A stretch of DNA of 32,925 nt, taken from assembly GCA_028728195.1 (NCBI GenBank), contig JAQYUY010000143.1, forward strand, positions 1-32,925. Direction: 5' to 3'. Below are positions 25,001-32,925 of the stretch, piece by piece. Source of the stretch: Endozoicomonas sp. (ex Botrylloides leachii) (GTDB taxonomy: Bacteria > Pseudomonadota > Gammaproteobacteria > Pseudomonadales > Endozoicomonadaceae). A program made the translations under genes and the position numbers. Each line of letters begins with the position of its first letter. Positions within the stretch are counted from its first letter, which is position 1. The notes beneath the pieces are model-generated. The model was not told where the DNA came from, did no database searches, and saw only the letters and a program-made list of their open reading frames with translations.

Positions 25001-25259
25001 TAAAGTAAAAGAAGGGCGCCCCCATATGGCAGATATGATCGTTAATGGTGATATCGCTTTTGTAGTGAATACAACAGACAGTCATCAGGCTATTTCGGAC
25101 TCCCATACCATTCGTCGCTCTGCTCTTAGTAATAAAGTGCTCTATACCACCACGATGGCCGGAGCAGAAGCTATTGCTCGGGCAATAGCATTCGGATCAG
25201 AAAAAGTAGTTAGACGGTTACAGGATTTACCAAAGCTTGTGAAAGCACCGACTGATTAA
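22029..25259 (+). CDS. carB: CarB, carbamoyl-phosphate synthase large subunit
   Basis: CarB makes carbamoyl phosphate from bicarbonate, ammonia and two ATP, feeding arginine and pyrimidine synthesis. The 1076-residue protein has the two homologous ATP-grasp halves: [17 protein letters not shown] and [12 protein letters not shown] in the first, [17 protein letters not shown] and [12 protein letters not shown] in the second. The metal/ATP segments [20 protein letters not shown] and [17 protein letters not shown] are intact. A C-terminal MGS-like allosteric domain ([16 protein letters not shown]...) is complete, so regulation by UMP and ornithine is possible. Confidence 0.98.
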   Translation: MPKRTDINSILILGAGPIIIGQACEFDYSGAQACKALREEGCRVILVNSNPATIMTDPSMADATYIEPIRWQTVEKIIEQEKPDAILPTMGGQTALNCALDLAAKGVLKKYNVTMIGATREAIDKAEDRELFDQAMKKIGLDTPCSGIATSMASANKVLDRVGFPCIIRPSFTMGGTGGGIAYNRNEFEEICQRGLDLSPTSELLIDESLIGWKEYELEVVRDKNDNCIIVCTIENLDPMGIHTGDSITVAPAQTLTDKEYQILRKASLAVIREIGVETGGSNVQFGVCPETGRMVVIEMNPRVSRSSALASKATGFPIAKVAAKLALGYTLDELRNEITGNITPASFEPAIDYVVTKIPRFAFEKFPQADARLTTQMKSVGEVMAIGRTFQESVQKALRGLETGASGFNPMINSEADDAIELIKAELITPKPDRIYCVADAFRSGMSVEEVFNACKIDPWFLVQIEDLIQKEKKLLTQKLTDITKDALFGLKQQGFSDLRLAELMGVEEADVRHYRQSLGVRPVYKRVDTCSAEFPSTTAYMYSTYEEECEAKPTDEKKIMVLGGGPNRIGQGIEFDYCCVHASMAAKADGFESIMVNCNPETVSTDYDTSDRLYFEPVTLEDVLSIIELEKPLGVIVQYGGQTPLKLARALEAEGVPIIGTSPDAIDRAEDRERFQQMINCLKLRQPANATARSPEDAIKKANEIGYPLVVRPSYVLGGRAMEIVKKENQLRCYMRDAVQVSNDSPVLLDSYLTHAVEVDVDAISDGKQVVIGAIMQHIEQAGIHSGDSGCSLPPYSLSPRVQNEIRRQVTCMAVELGVVGLMNVQLAIQDGDIYVIEVNPRASRTVPFVSKCIGHSLAMIAAHVMMGKTLKQIGFTDEIIPPYYCVKEAVLPFNKFPGVDPVLGPEMKSTGEVMGVGESFPEAYRKAQLAAKMALPNKGNVILSVRDFDKRGVPPLARLLMDIGFNLLATKGTAKVIEEAGLPVTAVNKVKEGRPHMADMIVNGDIAFVVNTTDSHQAISDSHTIRRSALSNKVLYTTTMAGAEAIARAIAFGSEKVVRRLQDLPKLVKAPTD

Positions 25260-25932
25260 ACCGGTGTAGAAGTAGTAAGCCTGACGAAAACTTGCTTTCT
25301 TAGGCACTATAAGTCTTCACAGGTTTTAATTTTTTCTGTAGTCTTTGCATTATGAAGGTGGCAAGCCTAAAAAAACATTATAGTTGCAGCGATCATTATG
25401 AGGGTTCGACATGACGAATAAGAGTCATGATAGAGGACTGGAGCCGGAAGCAATAAAAGCAACTGCTCACGAAATGCGTGTTAGATTAGTGATACTGCTC
25501 AAGAAACCCGTTAAGTAACCTTCATTCTCGGTGTTTCGCCGAAGTTAAACATCTGTATATTCATTGAAGCGGTTATACTTTTAACCTTCAGACATCATTC
25601 CACGTTTTTCAGTGAGATAATATCAATAGAATATAAAATGGGTATAGCAAGCGTTTTTGTTCCCTTGCGTATGCTAGGAAAAAGAGATGGTTTTTTCTCT
25701 ACCTTAGGGTATTGAAACGTGGTTTGAAATAATAAATATGCGATAGCAAAATGCAGCTAAAACACAGGGAAAATTGGTTGTTCATTAATTATCAATAAGT
25801 GCAAATTTCACCTTTTCTTGCTCTGTTATTCTGTACTATTGGTGACTGATCCTCTTGCATATTAAGCAGTTTGTTGCAAAGTTGCGTTGAATTTAAATCT
25901 TAGTTTATGAGTATTTAACAAGGTAAAAACAG
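25260..25932. other. Structured intergenic region between carB and greA
   Basis: There is no recognisable gene in these 670 bases. A 35-codon frame (25411-25518) beginning MTNKSHDRGLEPEAIK has only a weak ribosome site and no known relative. CCACGTTT (25600-25607) and AAACGTGG (25715-25722) form an inverted pair. They enclose a 10-bp bulged hairpin GTATAGCAAG/CTTGC-G-TATGC (25642-25674) and a second small hairpin AGAGA/TCTCT (25683-25700). This could be a small mobile-element relic or an RNA. A greA promoter must also lie here, but I see no clear one. Confidence 0.4.
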
Positions 25933-26409
25933 ATGAACCGAATACCGATGACTGTTGAAGGTGAAAAAAGCCTTCGCAATGAAGTTGCTCACTTGAAAAG
26001 TGTCGAACGTCCCAAAATATCCCAGGCTATTGCTGAAGCCAGAGAGTTGGGAGATCTTAAAGAAAATGCAGAATATCATGCAGCGCGGGAGCAGCAAGGG
26101 TTTGTAGAAGCTCGTATTAAGGATATTGAGGCGAAGCTTTCTAATGCGCAGGTAATTGATATTACGGCGATCAATAAAACTAGCAAAGTCATTTTTGGTG
26201 TCACTGTTCGGTTGGTCAATCTCAATGATGACCAAGAAGTAACATACCGAATCGTAGGCGATGATGAGGCTGATATCAAAGACAATAAAATTTCTGTGAA
26301 CTCTCCTATTGCTCGAGCACTAATTGGCAAAGAAGAAGGTGATATTGTTATTGTTAACACACCCTCTGGTAAGGTTGAATATGAAATAGATGAAGTTCAG
26401 CATATCTGA
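25933..26409 (+). CDS. greA: GreA, transcript cleavage factor
   Basis: GreA enters the RNA polymerase secondary channel and stimulates cleavage of backtracked RNA. The 158-residue protein has the N-terminal coiled coil with the acidic tip [16 protein letters not shown], where the conserved Asp and Glu coordinate Mg2+. The C-terminal FKBP-like domain ([11 protein letters not shown]..., [23 protein letters not shown]) is complete. It follows carB as in many gammaproteobacteria, but here after a long structured gap. Confidence 0.97.
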   Translation: MNRIPMTVEGEKSLRNEVAHLKSVERPKISQAIAEARELGDLKENAEYHAAREQQGFVEARIKDIEAKLSNAQVIDITAINKTSKVIFGVTVRLVNLNDDQEVTYRIVGDDEADIKDNKISVNSPIARALIGKEEGDIVIVNTPSGKVEYEIDEVQHI

Positions 26410-26489
26410 GTACAGTATTGCAAATAGACTTGGGTTTAATATAAGGAATTAATTTTGTACAACATGGCTAACAAGCTAGTTAAGGATGG

Positions 26490-26966
26490 AGTAGCGCTAT
26501 GCTGATAAAGGCTTGCTGTAAGGTAGAGCGGTTTTGAGTCAAAAAATCTCATAGCAAAAAGTAAACAAAGATAGCTAATGATAAACTACGTTAGGATATT
26601 CAAGACTACCCCGATGCTTTTCAATATGAGAGAGTTGAATGGCTTGGCATTTCCCTGAGGGGGGGTTGCCATGCCCTTACAAGGCTAAGGTTTGAGTCAA
26701 TGCCATAGGAACTGTACTATCAAGTATCTGGTTTATTGTTTGTTTATTTCCATGCAATATTGACAATGACATTGATTTAATAGGCTTTCTTCCAAGACTG
26801 CCAAAGCGGTCTATCGTTGCGATGGATAATGCAACCTCCCACAAAGGAAACGATATTCAACAGCCACAACAGATGCTGTCCATACACTTGAATATCTGCC
26901 GCCATATCCTCCAGATATGAGCCTTATAGAAAAAAATGCACAGATAAAGGCAAAGCGGCGACGATA
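26490..26966 (+). pseudogene. IS630-family transposase relic
   Basis: Fragments of an IS630-type transposase appear in different frames: DYPDAFQYERVEWLGIS (26604-26654, second helix-turn-helix region), VAMDNATSHKG (around 26815-26850, the second catalytic Asp) and LEYLPPYPPDMSLIEK (26888-26932, the region of the third acidic residue). Stops, frameshifts and a loss of about 100 codons between the pieces make it non-functional. Terminal inverted repeats and a TA target duplication are not clear. It is an old insertion scar between greA and tkt. Confidence 0.75.
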
Positions 26967-26985
26967 ATATCGTGGTAATGTTGAT

Positions 26986-27006
26986 AAACCACCGCAAGGG
27001 TGGTTT
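26986..27006 (-). terminator. Terminator of tkt
   Basis: AAACCACC and GGTGGTTT form a perfect 8-bp stem with a 5-base loop (26986-26993 and 26999-27006), ending 4 bases from the tkt stop. The T-run on the minus strand is short, so strength is uncertain. Confidence 0.65.
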
Positions 27007-27009
27007 GTC

Positions 27010-29010
27010 TTATTCGTTCAATAATTCACTTGCTAATGCGATAATATTTTCTACGGTAAAGCCAAAGTAGGGGAACAGGTCGCTCGCTGGTGCTGATTCA
27101 CCAAAGGTTGTCATGCCGATAACCCGTCCATCAAGACCTATATACTTATACCAGAAATCAACAGATGCTGCCTCAATGGCAATGCGAGCAGAGACCTCTA
27201 AAGGGAGTACCGTCTGCTTGTATTTAGCACTTTGCGCATCAAATACCTCTGTTGAAGGCATGGAAACGACACGCACCTGACGGCCTTGTTTGCCCATTTT
27301 GGCAGCTGCACTGACTGCCAGCTGAACTTCAGATCCGGTTGCTATTAAAATCAGCTCTGGGGTATGTTCGCAGTCTCTTAGAATATAGCCTCCGCGCTCA
27401 ATAGCAGATAGCTGGTGGTCAGTGCGGTCAATACAAGGCAATCCCTGACGAGAGAAAACCAGAGCACTGGGGCCATCAGCGCGCTCAATGGCTTGCTTCC
27501 AAGCAACGGCAGACTCAACGGTATCACATGGACGCCATGTATTGATATTTGGTGTCATACGTAAGCTCGCCAGCTGCTCGACGGGTTGATGTGTAGGCCC
27601 GTCCTCACCTAATCCGATAGAATCATGAGTGTACACAAAGACATTGCGCTGTTTCATAAGTGCCGCCATACGTACTGCATTGCAGGCATATTCCATAAAT
27701 ACTAAGAAGGTGGCGCCATAAGGTATAAAGCCTCCGTGCAGAGTAATGCCGTTCATGATAGCACTCATACCAAATTCACGAACACCATAATATAGATAAT
27801 TACCGTTAGCATCTTCTTTGCTGATGCCTTTTGAGCCACTCCATAGTGTTAGGTTGGAACCTGCTAAATCAGCAGAGCCACCCAACAGCTCTGGAAGTAA
27901 AGGCCCATAGGCATTAAGTGCATTCTGAGAAGCTTTACGGCTAGCAATATTTTCGCCTTCTCTTTGGCACGCTTTAATGTAAGCATCAGCTTCTTTAGCG
28001 AAGTTAATGGGCAAATTGCCACTTAATCGCCGCTCTAATTCAGCGGCTAACTGAGGGTGATCAGTCGCATAGGCGCTAAATTTTTTATTCCAACTCGCTT
28101 CGCCAGTTGCTCCTTTTTCTTTGGCATTCCATGCGCCATAAATATCTTGAGGTACTTCAAATGGTTGGTGGGGCCAATCTAGGCGCTCGCGTGTGAGCTT
28201 AATCTCTTTATCACCTAAAGGTGCGCCGTGACAACTTTCTTTACCTTCTTTATTGGGTGAACCAAAGCCAATAATCGTCTTACAGCAAATTAGTGATGGC
28301 TTGTTTTTCTCAGCATGAGCCATGTCAATAGCGGCTTTAATGGCTTCAGGATCATGACCATCCACCTCAGGAATGACTTGCCAGTGATAGCCTGCAAAGC
28401 GCTGAATAGTATCATCTGTGAACCAGCCTTGAACATTGCCATCAATAGATATGCCATTATCATCATAGAAGGCAATTAACTTACCAAGCCCCAGAGTGCC
28501 GGCCAAAGAGCAAACTTCGTGAGAAATACCTTCCATAAGACAGCCATCACCTAAAAAAACATAGGTATTATGGTTGATAATCTCATGGCCGTTGCGGTTA
28601 AATTGAGCGGCCAGTGTTTTTTCGGCTATAGCCATGCCTACAGCATTAGCAATTCCTTGCCCTAAAGGACCTGTCGTGGTTTCAATACCAGGCGCATAAC
28701 CGTGTTCAGGGTGGCCTGCCGTTTTTGCGTGCAACTGGCGAAATTGTTTGATGTCCTCTATGGACAGATCATAACCTGATAGATGCAGCAAAGAGTACAG
28801 CAACATCGAACCATGGCCGTTAGATAATACAAATCGGTCACGATCAACCCAGTTAGGATTAACTGGATTGTGTTTTAGATAGTCGCACCATAGCACTTCA
28901 GCAATATCGGCCATGCCCATGGGCGCCCCAGGATGACCCGATTTGGACTGCTGGACAGCATCCATACTCAAAGCGCGCACAGCATTAGCACGTTCACGGC
29001 GAGATGTCAT
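27010..29010 (-). CDS. tkt: Transketolase
   Basis: Transketolase moves two-carbon units between sugar phosphates in the pentose phosphate pathway, using thiamine diphosphate and a divalent metal. The 666 residues are family length. The thiamine-binding segment [18 protein letters not shown]...DDNGISIDG is present, as are the N-terminal [18 protein letters not shown] and the pyrimidine-domain segments [12 protein letters not shown] and [29 protein letters not shown] lies about 11 bases before the ATG, a slightly long spacing. It stands alone between an IS relic and an AT-rich gap. Confidence 0.98.
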   Translation of the reverse strand: MTSRRERANAVRALSMDAVQQSKSGHPGAPMGMADIAEVLWCDYLKHNPVNPNWVDRDRFVLSNGHGSMLLYSLLHLSGYDLSIEDIKQFRQLHAKTAGHPEHGYAPGIETTTGPLGQGIANAVGMAIAEKTLAAQFNRNGHEIINHNTYVFLGDGCLMEGISHEVCSLAGTLGLGKLIAFYDDNGISIDGNVQGWFTDDTIQRFAGYHWQVIPEVDGHDPEAIKAAIDMAHAEKNKPSLICCKTIIGFGSPNKEGKESCHGAPLGDKEIKLTRERLDWPHQPFEVPQDIYGAWNAKEKGATGEASWNKKFSAYATDHPQLAAELERRLSGNLPINFAKEADAYIKACQREGENIASRKASQNALNAYGPLLPELLGGSADLAGSNLTLWSGSKGISKEDANGNYLYYGVREFGMSAIMNGITLHGGFIPYGATFLVFMEYACNAVRMAALMKQRNVFVYTHDSIGLGEDGPTHQPVEQLASLRMTPNINTWRPCDTVESAVAWKQAIERADGPSALVFSRQGLPCIDRTDHQLSAIERGGYILRDCEHTPELILIATGSEVQLAVSAAAKMGKQGRQVRVVSMPSTEVFDAQSAKYKQTVLPLEVSARIAIEAASVDFWYKYIGLDGRVIGMTTFGESAPASDLFPYFGFTVENIIALASELLNE

Positions 29011-29480
29011 AAAACCAAAGCTCCTGATGATATCGGTTAGATATAAATGGCAGCTATTCTAGACCTTTAATTCGTGTTTGAGTACTAAAAAACGATAATT
29101 GTCGGTCTTTCTTATTGACCTAATCAGCTCGATTTGGGCATAAGGAAAGGCGAAGTAGCTTGTTCTTTAATACTAATTATATTCTTTATAGTGCTTACTA
29201 AAGAATGAATAATGCTATAGGAAATTCCAACTATAAAAATACTCTTTAAAAATATTTCCTAAGTTTCATTATAAATTTATCAATATTTGTATTATATCTG
29301 CTGTATTTTTTACTATCTTGTTATGCTTGCTATTAATAATGAACCCCGCATCATTGCTAATTGAGGGGGCGTTAATTCGTTAGAATTTACATTAAAATAG
29401 CATGGAAATAAATAAAGTAGTAAATTTAATTCGCTTTTATTATGCTCATTCCTTTAATAAAGGCTGGCAATTAATCTATT
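29011..29480. other. AT-rich gap between tkt and the H-NS-like gene
   Basis: I see no gene in these 470 very AT-rich bases. The tkt promoter must lie at the left end on the minus strand. At the right end the palindrome CCTTTAATAAAGG (29451-29463) follows the H-NS-like gene and may end its transcript. Confidence 0.4.
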
Positions 29481-29942
29481 TTAATTCTCATTTTTCTTTT
29501 CTTCACCGTCACTGGTATTACTGACAACAATACAGTCCATCCTCTTTTTCCCCGTTTTATCAAGGTAGTGTTGAAATGGCTTGGGTACTCGACCAACTGC
29601 TGCGCCATACCAGTAGACGGTATCACCTACTGGTGTTACATATTCAAAAGAATATTTCTTCTTTGAATGTTTTCGAGAAATAGATTGCAGGTCGCTGTCC
29701 TCATCATAAAAATCATCAAGTGATAACCCATTTTCCTTCATAGTTTTCTGTATCTTATTTATCATTTCTTTCTTTTTCTTTCTTTTTTCTATTTCTAAAT
29801 CTTTTGTTTTTATTTTTTCATCCAGAACACTATTTAATCTGTTAATCATTTTCTTCATGTCATCTGTGTGGACATCATTGAATAATGATCTTATGTTGGC
29901 TTTGCTATTCAATCTCGATATTACTTCTTCAAAAATATTCAC
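29481..29942 (-). CDS. H-NS-like nucleoid protein
   Basis: The 153-residue protein has the two-part H-NS plan. An N-terminal helical, highly charged dimerisation region (IRSLFNDVHTDDMKKMINRLNSVLDEKI..., then MKENGLSLDDF) recalls the family 'NIRSLRA...LEEMLEKL...ADGI...EL' pattern. A C-terminal DNA-binding module follows, YSFEYVTPVGDTVYWYGAAVGRVPKPFQHYLDKTGKKRMDCIV, matching 'y....G.tWsGrGR.P.w......gk...dfli' of H-NS. The key loop is altered: W111-YGAAVGR118 instead of W-S-G-x-G-R. Such proteins bind and silence AT-rich DNA, and the gene sits in the most AT-rich part of the window. The lysine-rich linker (44-60) is unusual. Confidence 0.7.
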   Translation of the reverse strand: MNIFEEVISRLNSKANIRSLFNDVHTDDMKKMINRLNSVLDEKIKTKDLEIEKRKKKKEMINKIQKTMKENGLSLDDFYDEDSDLQSISRKHSKKKYSFEYVTPVGDTVYWYGAAVGRVPKPFQHYLDKTGKKRMDCIVVSNTSDGEEKKNEN

Positions 29943-30559
29943 TTATTTGCTCCTAGTAAATACCATTTATTTTTTATATGGCTACAATCTATACGTTTTA
30001 TTATCCTCGCCCTTTAGGCTAAAGCAGCAGCTTTATGTCTAACGCTAGCTTACTTATAACTTTTTTTGACACCTTCTCATAAAAAAATACTTCGTATCTT
30101 GTAGGCTGAAGATACAATAAATAGACGGGGACTTGTTTTGATAGGAAAAATAGCAGTATATTTATAATCATTCAAGTTTGTAGTTTGATAAATTATAACT
30201 CCATATTCTTACAGATTTATTAATCGATATATTAATAATAAAGCCCTGATAAACTAAATAGATATCATGTGTTTGCTTTTGGTTACGCGTAAAAAATTTC
30301 CGTTTGCCTGTACTATTATTTATATTTATGACTAAATATCATTGTCTTATGTTGTGAAAAGCTTGCTATTTTATTCATTATTGTTTGTTGGTTCAGTGAT
30401 TAATTAACAAGAGATTTTCTAGGGAGTAGATAAACCCCTGTTTATCTATGCCGATATGTCTTGCTACAGGCCACCTCTTTTCGATGCTTGCTTTGAGAGA
30501 GGTAAGTGACCTTTATATAAAGCAAGAAGTTACGTAGAATTGCTCTTTTTACCTCAGGG
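29943..30559. other. AT-rich gap upstream of the Na/Pi transporter
   Basis: There is no credible gene in these 617 bases. They hold promoter-like AT-rich DNA for the divergent H-NS-like gene and the transporter, a small palindrome TAAAGC/GCTTTA (30019-30034), the perfect 9-bp inverted repeat described separately, and a weaker ACCTCT/AGAGGT inverted pair around 30470-30502. I looked for Pho-box repeats and found none convincing. Confidence 0.4.
30427..30448. promoter_or_regulatory. Perfect 22-base palindromic hairpin/operator upstream of Na/Pi transporter
   Basis: TAGATAAAC (30427-30435) and GTTTATCTA (30440-30448) are perfect inverted repeats around CCCT. They lie about 110 bases before the transporter start. 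The symmetry and spacing suit a dimeric repressor operator or an RNA hairpin. No T-run follows, so it is not a normal terminator. Confidence 0.5.
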
Positions 30560-32401
30560 ATGCTTTTTATTAGCATGCTGAATAAATTATTTCTACCCGT
30601 TATTTTTGTGCTCCTAATCTATGGATTCTGGCAAAGCTCAGAGTTCAAGATTATTGCTGCCGGTGTTGCAATCTTTTTGTTAGGTATGATTTACCTTGAA
30701 AAAGGGTTCAAGCTATATACTGGCGGGCTGCTAGAAAATATTCTTAAAAAAACAACGGATACCTTATGGAAAAGCATTAGCTTTGGTTTTACTACCACCT
30801 CATTATTACAATCTAGTTCGCTTGTTTCTGTTATTGTTATTTCTTTTTTAAGCGCTGGCATGATTGGACTTACAACAGGCGTTGGAATTATTTTAGGAGC
30901 TAATCTTGGCAGTACCACCGGCGCTTGGCTGGTAGCTTTATTTGGTTTAAGCATGGATTTATCTTCTTATGCTACGCCTATGTTGGTTTTCGGATTAATT
31001 TTAAATACCCGTAAGAAAAGACACTCGCGAGGAATGGGAGCCATTTTAATGGGCATTGGCTTCCTCTTTCTTGGCATTCATTATATGAAAGAGGGGTTTG
31101 ATGCATTTCAAAGCGCTATAAATCTGGCTGAATTTCATATTGAGGGCTTTCAGGGGGTTATTGTCTATGCTGCCATTGGTATTATTGCCACTGTAATTAT
31201 GCAATCAACCAATGCACTTATGGTGCTGGTTTTTTCTGCCCTTGCTATAGGGCAGCTTGGTTATGATAACGCACTGGCTATTACAATTGGCTCCAATATA
31301 GGTACAACAGTTACTGCTATTCTTGGCGCTATTGGTGCAAATGTTCAGGGAAAACGCTTGGCAGCAGCGCACCTTGCTTTTAATGTTATTGCAGCTTGTA
31401 TTGCTATTGTTTTTTTGCAACCCCTGACAATTATTGTTGACCACATTGCTATATTAATGGGCATTGCTGAAAATCACTTCACACTGAAACTGGCAATTTT
31501 TCATACTCTGTTTAATATCATCGGTATTATAACGCTTCTACCTTTTATTAAACTCATGGTTAGGAAGCTGAATATCCTCTTTACTGACTCTTTCAGTAAA
31601 GAGCCTCTTAATCTTGCTAAGGTAGATAAGTCCCTCATGGAACGAGCTATTTATCTTAATTCAGCCGTTATGACTTATCCTGATGCGGCCATGAGAGCAA
31701 TGACTAAAGAATGCAGCAGGCTATATCGCAATACACTAGAGTTAATTTGCTATGGTATTTATTTTTCTGGCGAACAACTGAGGGCGACGGATAATCTTAC
31801 CGAGCTAGTTGAAAATTGGCAGCGAGGAGAACAATCTTGGTCCATAAAAGGTTTGTATATTCGCCATATCAAGGGTATTTATGCCGATATTATTCACTTT
31901 GGTAGCGCTATAGAAGGCACGCTGCCTAGACAACAAGCACAAGAACTTTTTGCTTTAAAAGTTGCCTGCCGTAATTTTGTGCAAGCGATAAAACACGTAA
32001 AGCATATCTATAAAAATATGGGTCTTTATATTGAGTCTGATAATGAGCAAATCAGGCATCAATATAATGAATTAAGACTCTGCCTTGCTTCCGTATTAAA
32101 ACTGGTTGATATACTAGGTGTTAAAAGAAATTATGACCACATTCATGAACACGCTGCGCAACTTAAACTTGAGTTGTTAGAACAAGATCAGCAAACCCAT
32201 AGCGCATTAAACAGTTTGATACGCTCGGAGCAAGTTGATTCTTATATGGCCAGTTCTTTGCTTAATGATAGTGCTCATGTTCATGATGCTTGCACAAGCC
32301 TGATTGATGGTGCGGTCATCATGCTAACTCGCGATAAAGAAGAGTACCGCGAACATGATCTCAATAGCTACCCCGAGCAACAAGGTCATGAAGCACACTA
32401 G
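30560..32401 (+). CDS. Na/Pi cotransporter family protein with PhoU-like tail
   Basis: This 613-residue member of the Na+/phosphate cotransporter (NptA/YjbB) family has two inverted membrane repeats. The signature of the first is TTSLLQSSS (QSSS 84-87) plus GANLGSTTG (113-121); of the second, MQSTNALM (QST 215-217) plus GSNIGTTVT (244-252). About eight or nine membrane helices end near residue 345. The remaining 270 residues are soluble and helical, the PhoU-like domain of the longer bacterial members. It moves inorganic phosphate with sodium, and either import or efflux is possible. The start is unclear: ATG 30560 has AGGG directly adjacent, and ATG 30575 is an alternative. The stop is one base from an IS3 remnant. 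Confidence 0.92.
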   Translation: MLFISMLNKLFLPVIFVLLIYGFWQSSEFKIIAAGVAIFLLGMIYLEKGFKLYTGGLLENILKKTTDTLWKSISFGFTTTSLLQSSSLVSVIVISFLSAGMIGLTTGVGIILGANLGSTTGAWLVALFGLSMDLSSYATPMLVFGLILNTRKKRHSRGMGAILMGIGFLFLGIHYMKEGFDAFQSAINLAEFHIEGFQGVIVYAAIGIIATVIMQSTNALMVLVFSALAIGQLGYDNALAITIGSNIGTTVTAILGAIGANVQGKRLAAAHLAFNVIAACIAIVFLQPLTIIVDHIAILMGIAENHFTLKLAIFHTLFNIIGIITLLPFIKLMVRKLNILFTDSFSKEPLNLAKVDKSLMERAIYLNSAVMTYPDAAMRAMTKECSRLYRNTLELICYGIYFSGEQLRATDNLTELVENWQRGEQSWSIKGLYIRHIKGIYADIIHFGSAIEGTLPRQQAQELFALKVACRNFVQAIKHVKHIYKNMGLYIESDNEQIRHQYNELRLCLASVLKLVDILGVKRNYDHIHEHAAQLKLELLEQDQQTHSALNSLIRSEQVDSYMASSLLNDSAHVHDACTSLIDGAVIMLTRDKEEYREHDLNSYPEQQGHEAH

Positions 32402-32402
32402 T

Positions 32403-32650
32403 TGGTAGTGCTGCCGGTTGAGTCAGATAAGCCAGTGACTGAGACTGCTCGGGAGCTCTAGGTTAATACCAACACGCTTCATACTTGGATAACAAAGTAC
32501 CACCGCCCGAAGGTGGTTAATCAGCCCAGAAAAAATGATGAGCATGTGTATGATGAAGTGAAACGTTTGCGTAAAGAGCTGAAAACGCTCAAAGAGGAGC
32601 ACGTTATCTTAAAAAAGGCGGCAGCCTTCTTTGCAAGAGAAAGTCTCTGA
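32403..32650 (+). pseudogene. IS3-family OrfA, 5'-truncated with internal stop
   Basis: The frame gives ...ESDKPVTETAREL, a TAG at 32459-32461, then VNTNTLHTWITKYHRPK and the leucine-zipper-like segment DEVKRLRKELKTLKEEHVILKKAAAFFARES before TGA. This is the IS3-family OrfA helix-turn-helix plus coiled coil. About the first 15-20 residues are missing and the usual start is gone, so this copy cannot make OrfA. An A6GG run (32611-32618) lies where IS3 elements perform -1 frameshifting. Confidence 0.85.
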
Positions 32651-32925
32651 GATTCCAGTTCATCAAGGATAATCAGGAGAGCTTCAGTATGACTTCTATT
32701 TGTCGGGTTATGTCTGTATCCACCACGGGCTTTTATGACTGGTGCTCTCGTCCAGAATCGAACCGAAGTCAGGAAGACCGTGCTTTGAAGGCAGATATTC
32801 CCAAGATACATGAAAAACACCGCCAGCGTTATGGTGAGCGCCGTATAAAAGACGATCTTGCTGAGCAGGGTAAAAACGTCAGCCGTCAACGAATTAGTCG
32901 CCTAATGAAGGAGGAAGGCATTGTT
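32650..32925 (+). mobile_element. IS3-family OrfB transposase, N-terminal part, runs off window
   Basis: In the -1 frame relative to OrfA the sequence reads FQFIKDNQESFSMTSICRVMSVSTTGFYDW, then IHEKHRQRYGERRIKDDLAEQGKNVSRQRISRLMKEEGIV up to the window end. This is the N-terminal region of the IS3 OrfB/integrase-type transposase (HTH_21 region), before the DDE catalytic core. The 92 codons seen are open. An ATG at 32689 could serve as an independent start. Whether the DDE core is intact cannot be judged. Confidence 0.88.

Noticed and set aside
25411-25518. Possible 35-residue protein starting MTNKSHDRG
   Set aside because: Weak ribosome site, no known relative, and in a region full of hairpins; kept only as part of the intergenic description.
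30300-30560. PhoB boxes upstream of the Na/Pi transporter
   Set aside because: No pair of TGTCA-like 7-mers at 11-base spacing; only scattered TGTCTT matches.
1-32925. CRISPR arrays, tRNA and rRNA genes
   Set aside because: No regularly spaced repeats, no cloverleaf-like stretch and no rRNA-like sequence were seen on either strand.

Overview
The window reads as chromosome from an AT-rich gammaproteobacterium. Evidence for this: OxyR and RecG lie in tandem as in pseudomonads, dapB-carA-carB-greA follow in the usual gammaproteobacterial order, and there are ZnuA with a Zur operator, Hsp33, PilU, an H-NS-type protein and a 'tryptophan synthase beta-like' small protein. A marine Oceanospirillales-type bacterium (Zooshikella/Endozoicomonas-like) would fit, but this is inference from gene content and base composition; no rRNA or marker alignment is available here.

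Layout. (1) 1-325: a terminator of an upstream gene, a copy of a dispersed repeat, and a candidate sigma-28 promoter. (2) 326-8572: a compact flagellar operon fliE-fliF-fliG-X-fliH-fliI-fliJ-flgA. It encodes the rod/MS-ring adaptor, MS ring, rotor switch, export ATPase complex and P-ring chaperone. X (3509-5245) is an unrecognised 578-residue, mostly low-complexity protein whose first 20 residues copy the N-terminal signature of FliH. (3) 8591-12440: hslO on the minus strand, then a permuted papain-like hydrolase, a tightly overlapping nadD-like/nudF/lipoprotein cluster and a TrpB-like small protein. (4) 12691-17348: a Lar-like zinc-ribbon membrane protein, then znuA, recG and oxyR on the minus strand. 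znuA has a well-matched Zur operator but no znuB or znuC next to it. (5) 17432-20504: an SDR protein, pilU on the minus strand, and dapB. (6) 20791-26409: carA, carB, a structured 670-base intergenic region, and greA. (7) 26490-32925: an IS630 transposase relic, transketolase, an H-NS-like protein in very AT-rich surroundings, a Na/Pi cotransporter, and a 5'-truncated IS3-family element that runs off the window.

How the genes work together. The flagellar block supplies the export-gate ATPase and rotor base but lacks fliK, fliM/N, the export-gate genes and the rod/hook genes, which must lie elsewhere. The nadD/nudF pair suggests linked NAD synthesis and ADP-ribose turnover. carAB makes carbamoyl phosphate for arginine and pyrimidines. 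oxyR-recG couples peroxide sensing to DNA repair.

The strongest candidate for something undescribed is X, a protein that seems to have borrowed the FliH docking peptide. Secondary points of interest are a dispersed repeat (101-180 and 14056-14135), the Lar-like membrane protein, the permuted hydrolase, and a long palindrome upstream of the phosphate transporter.
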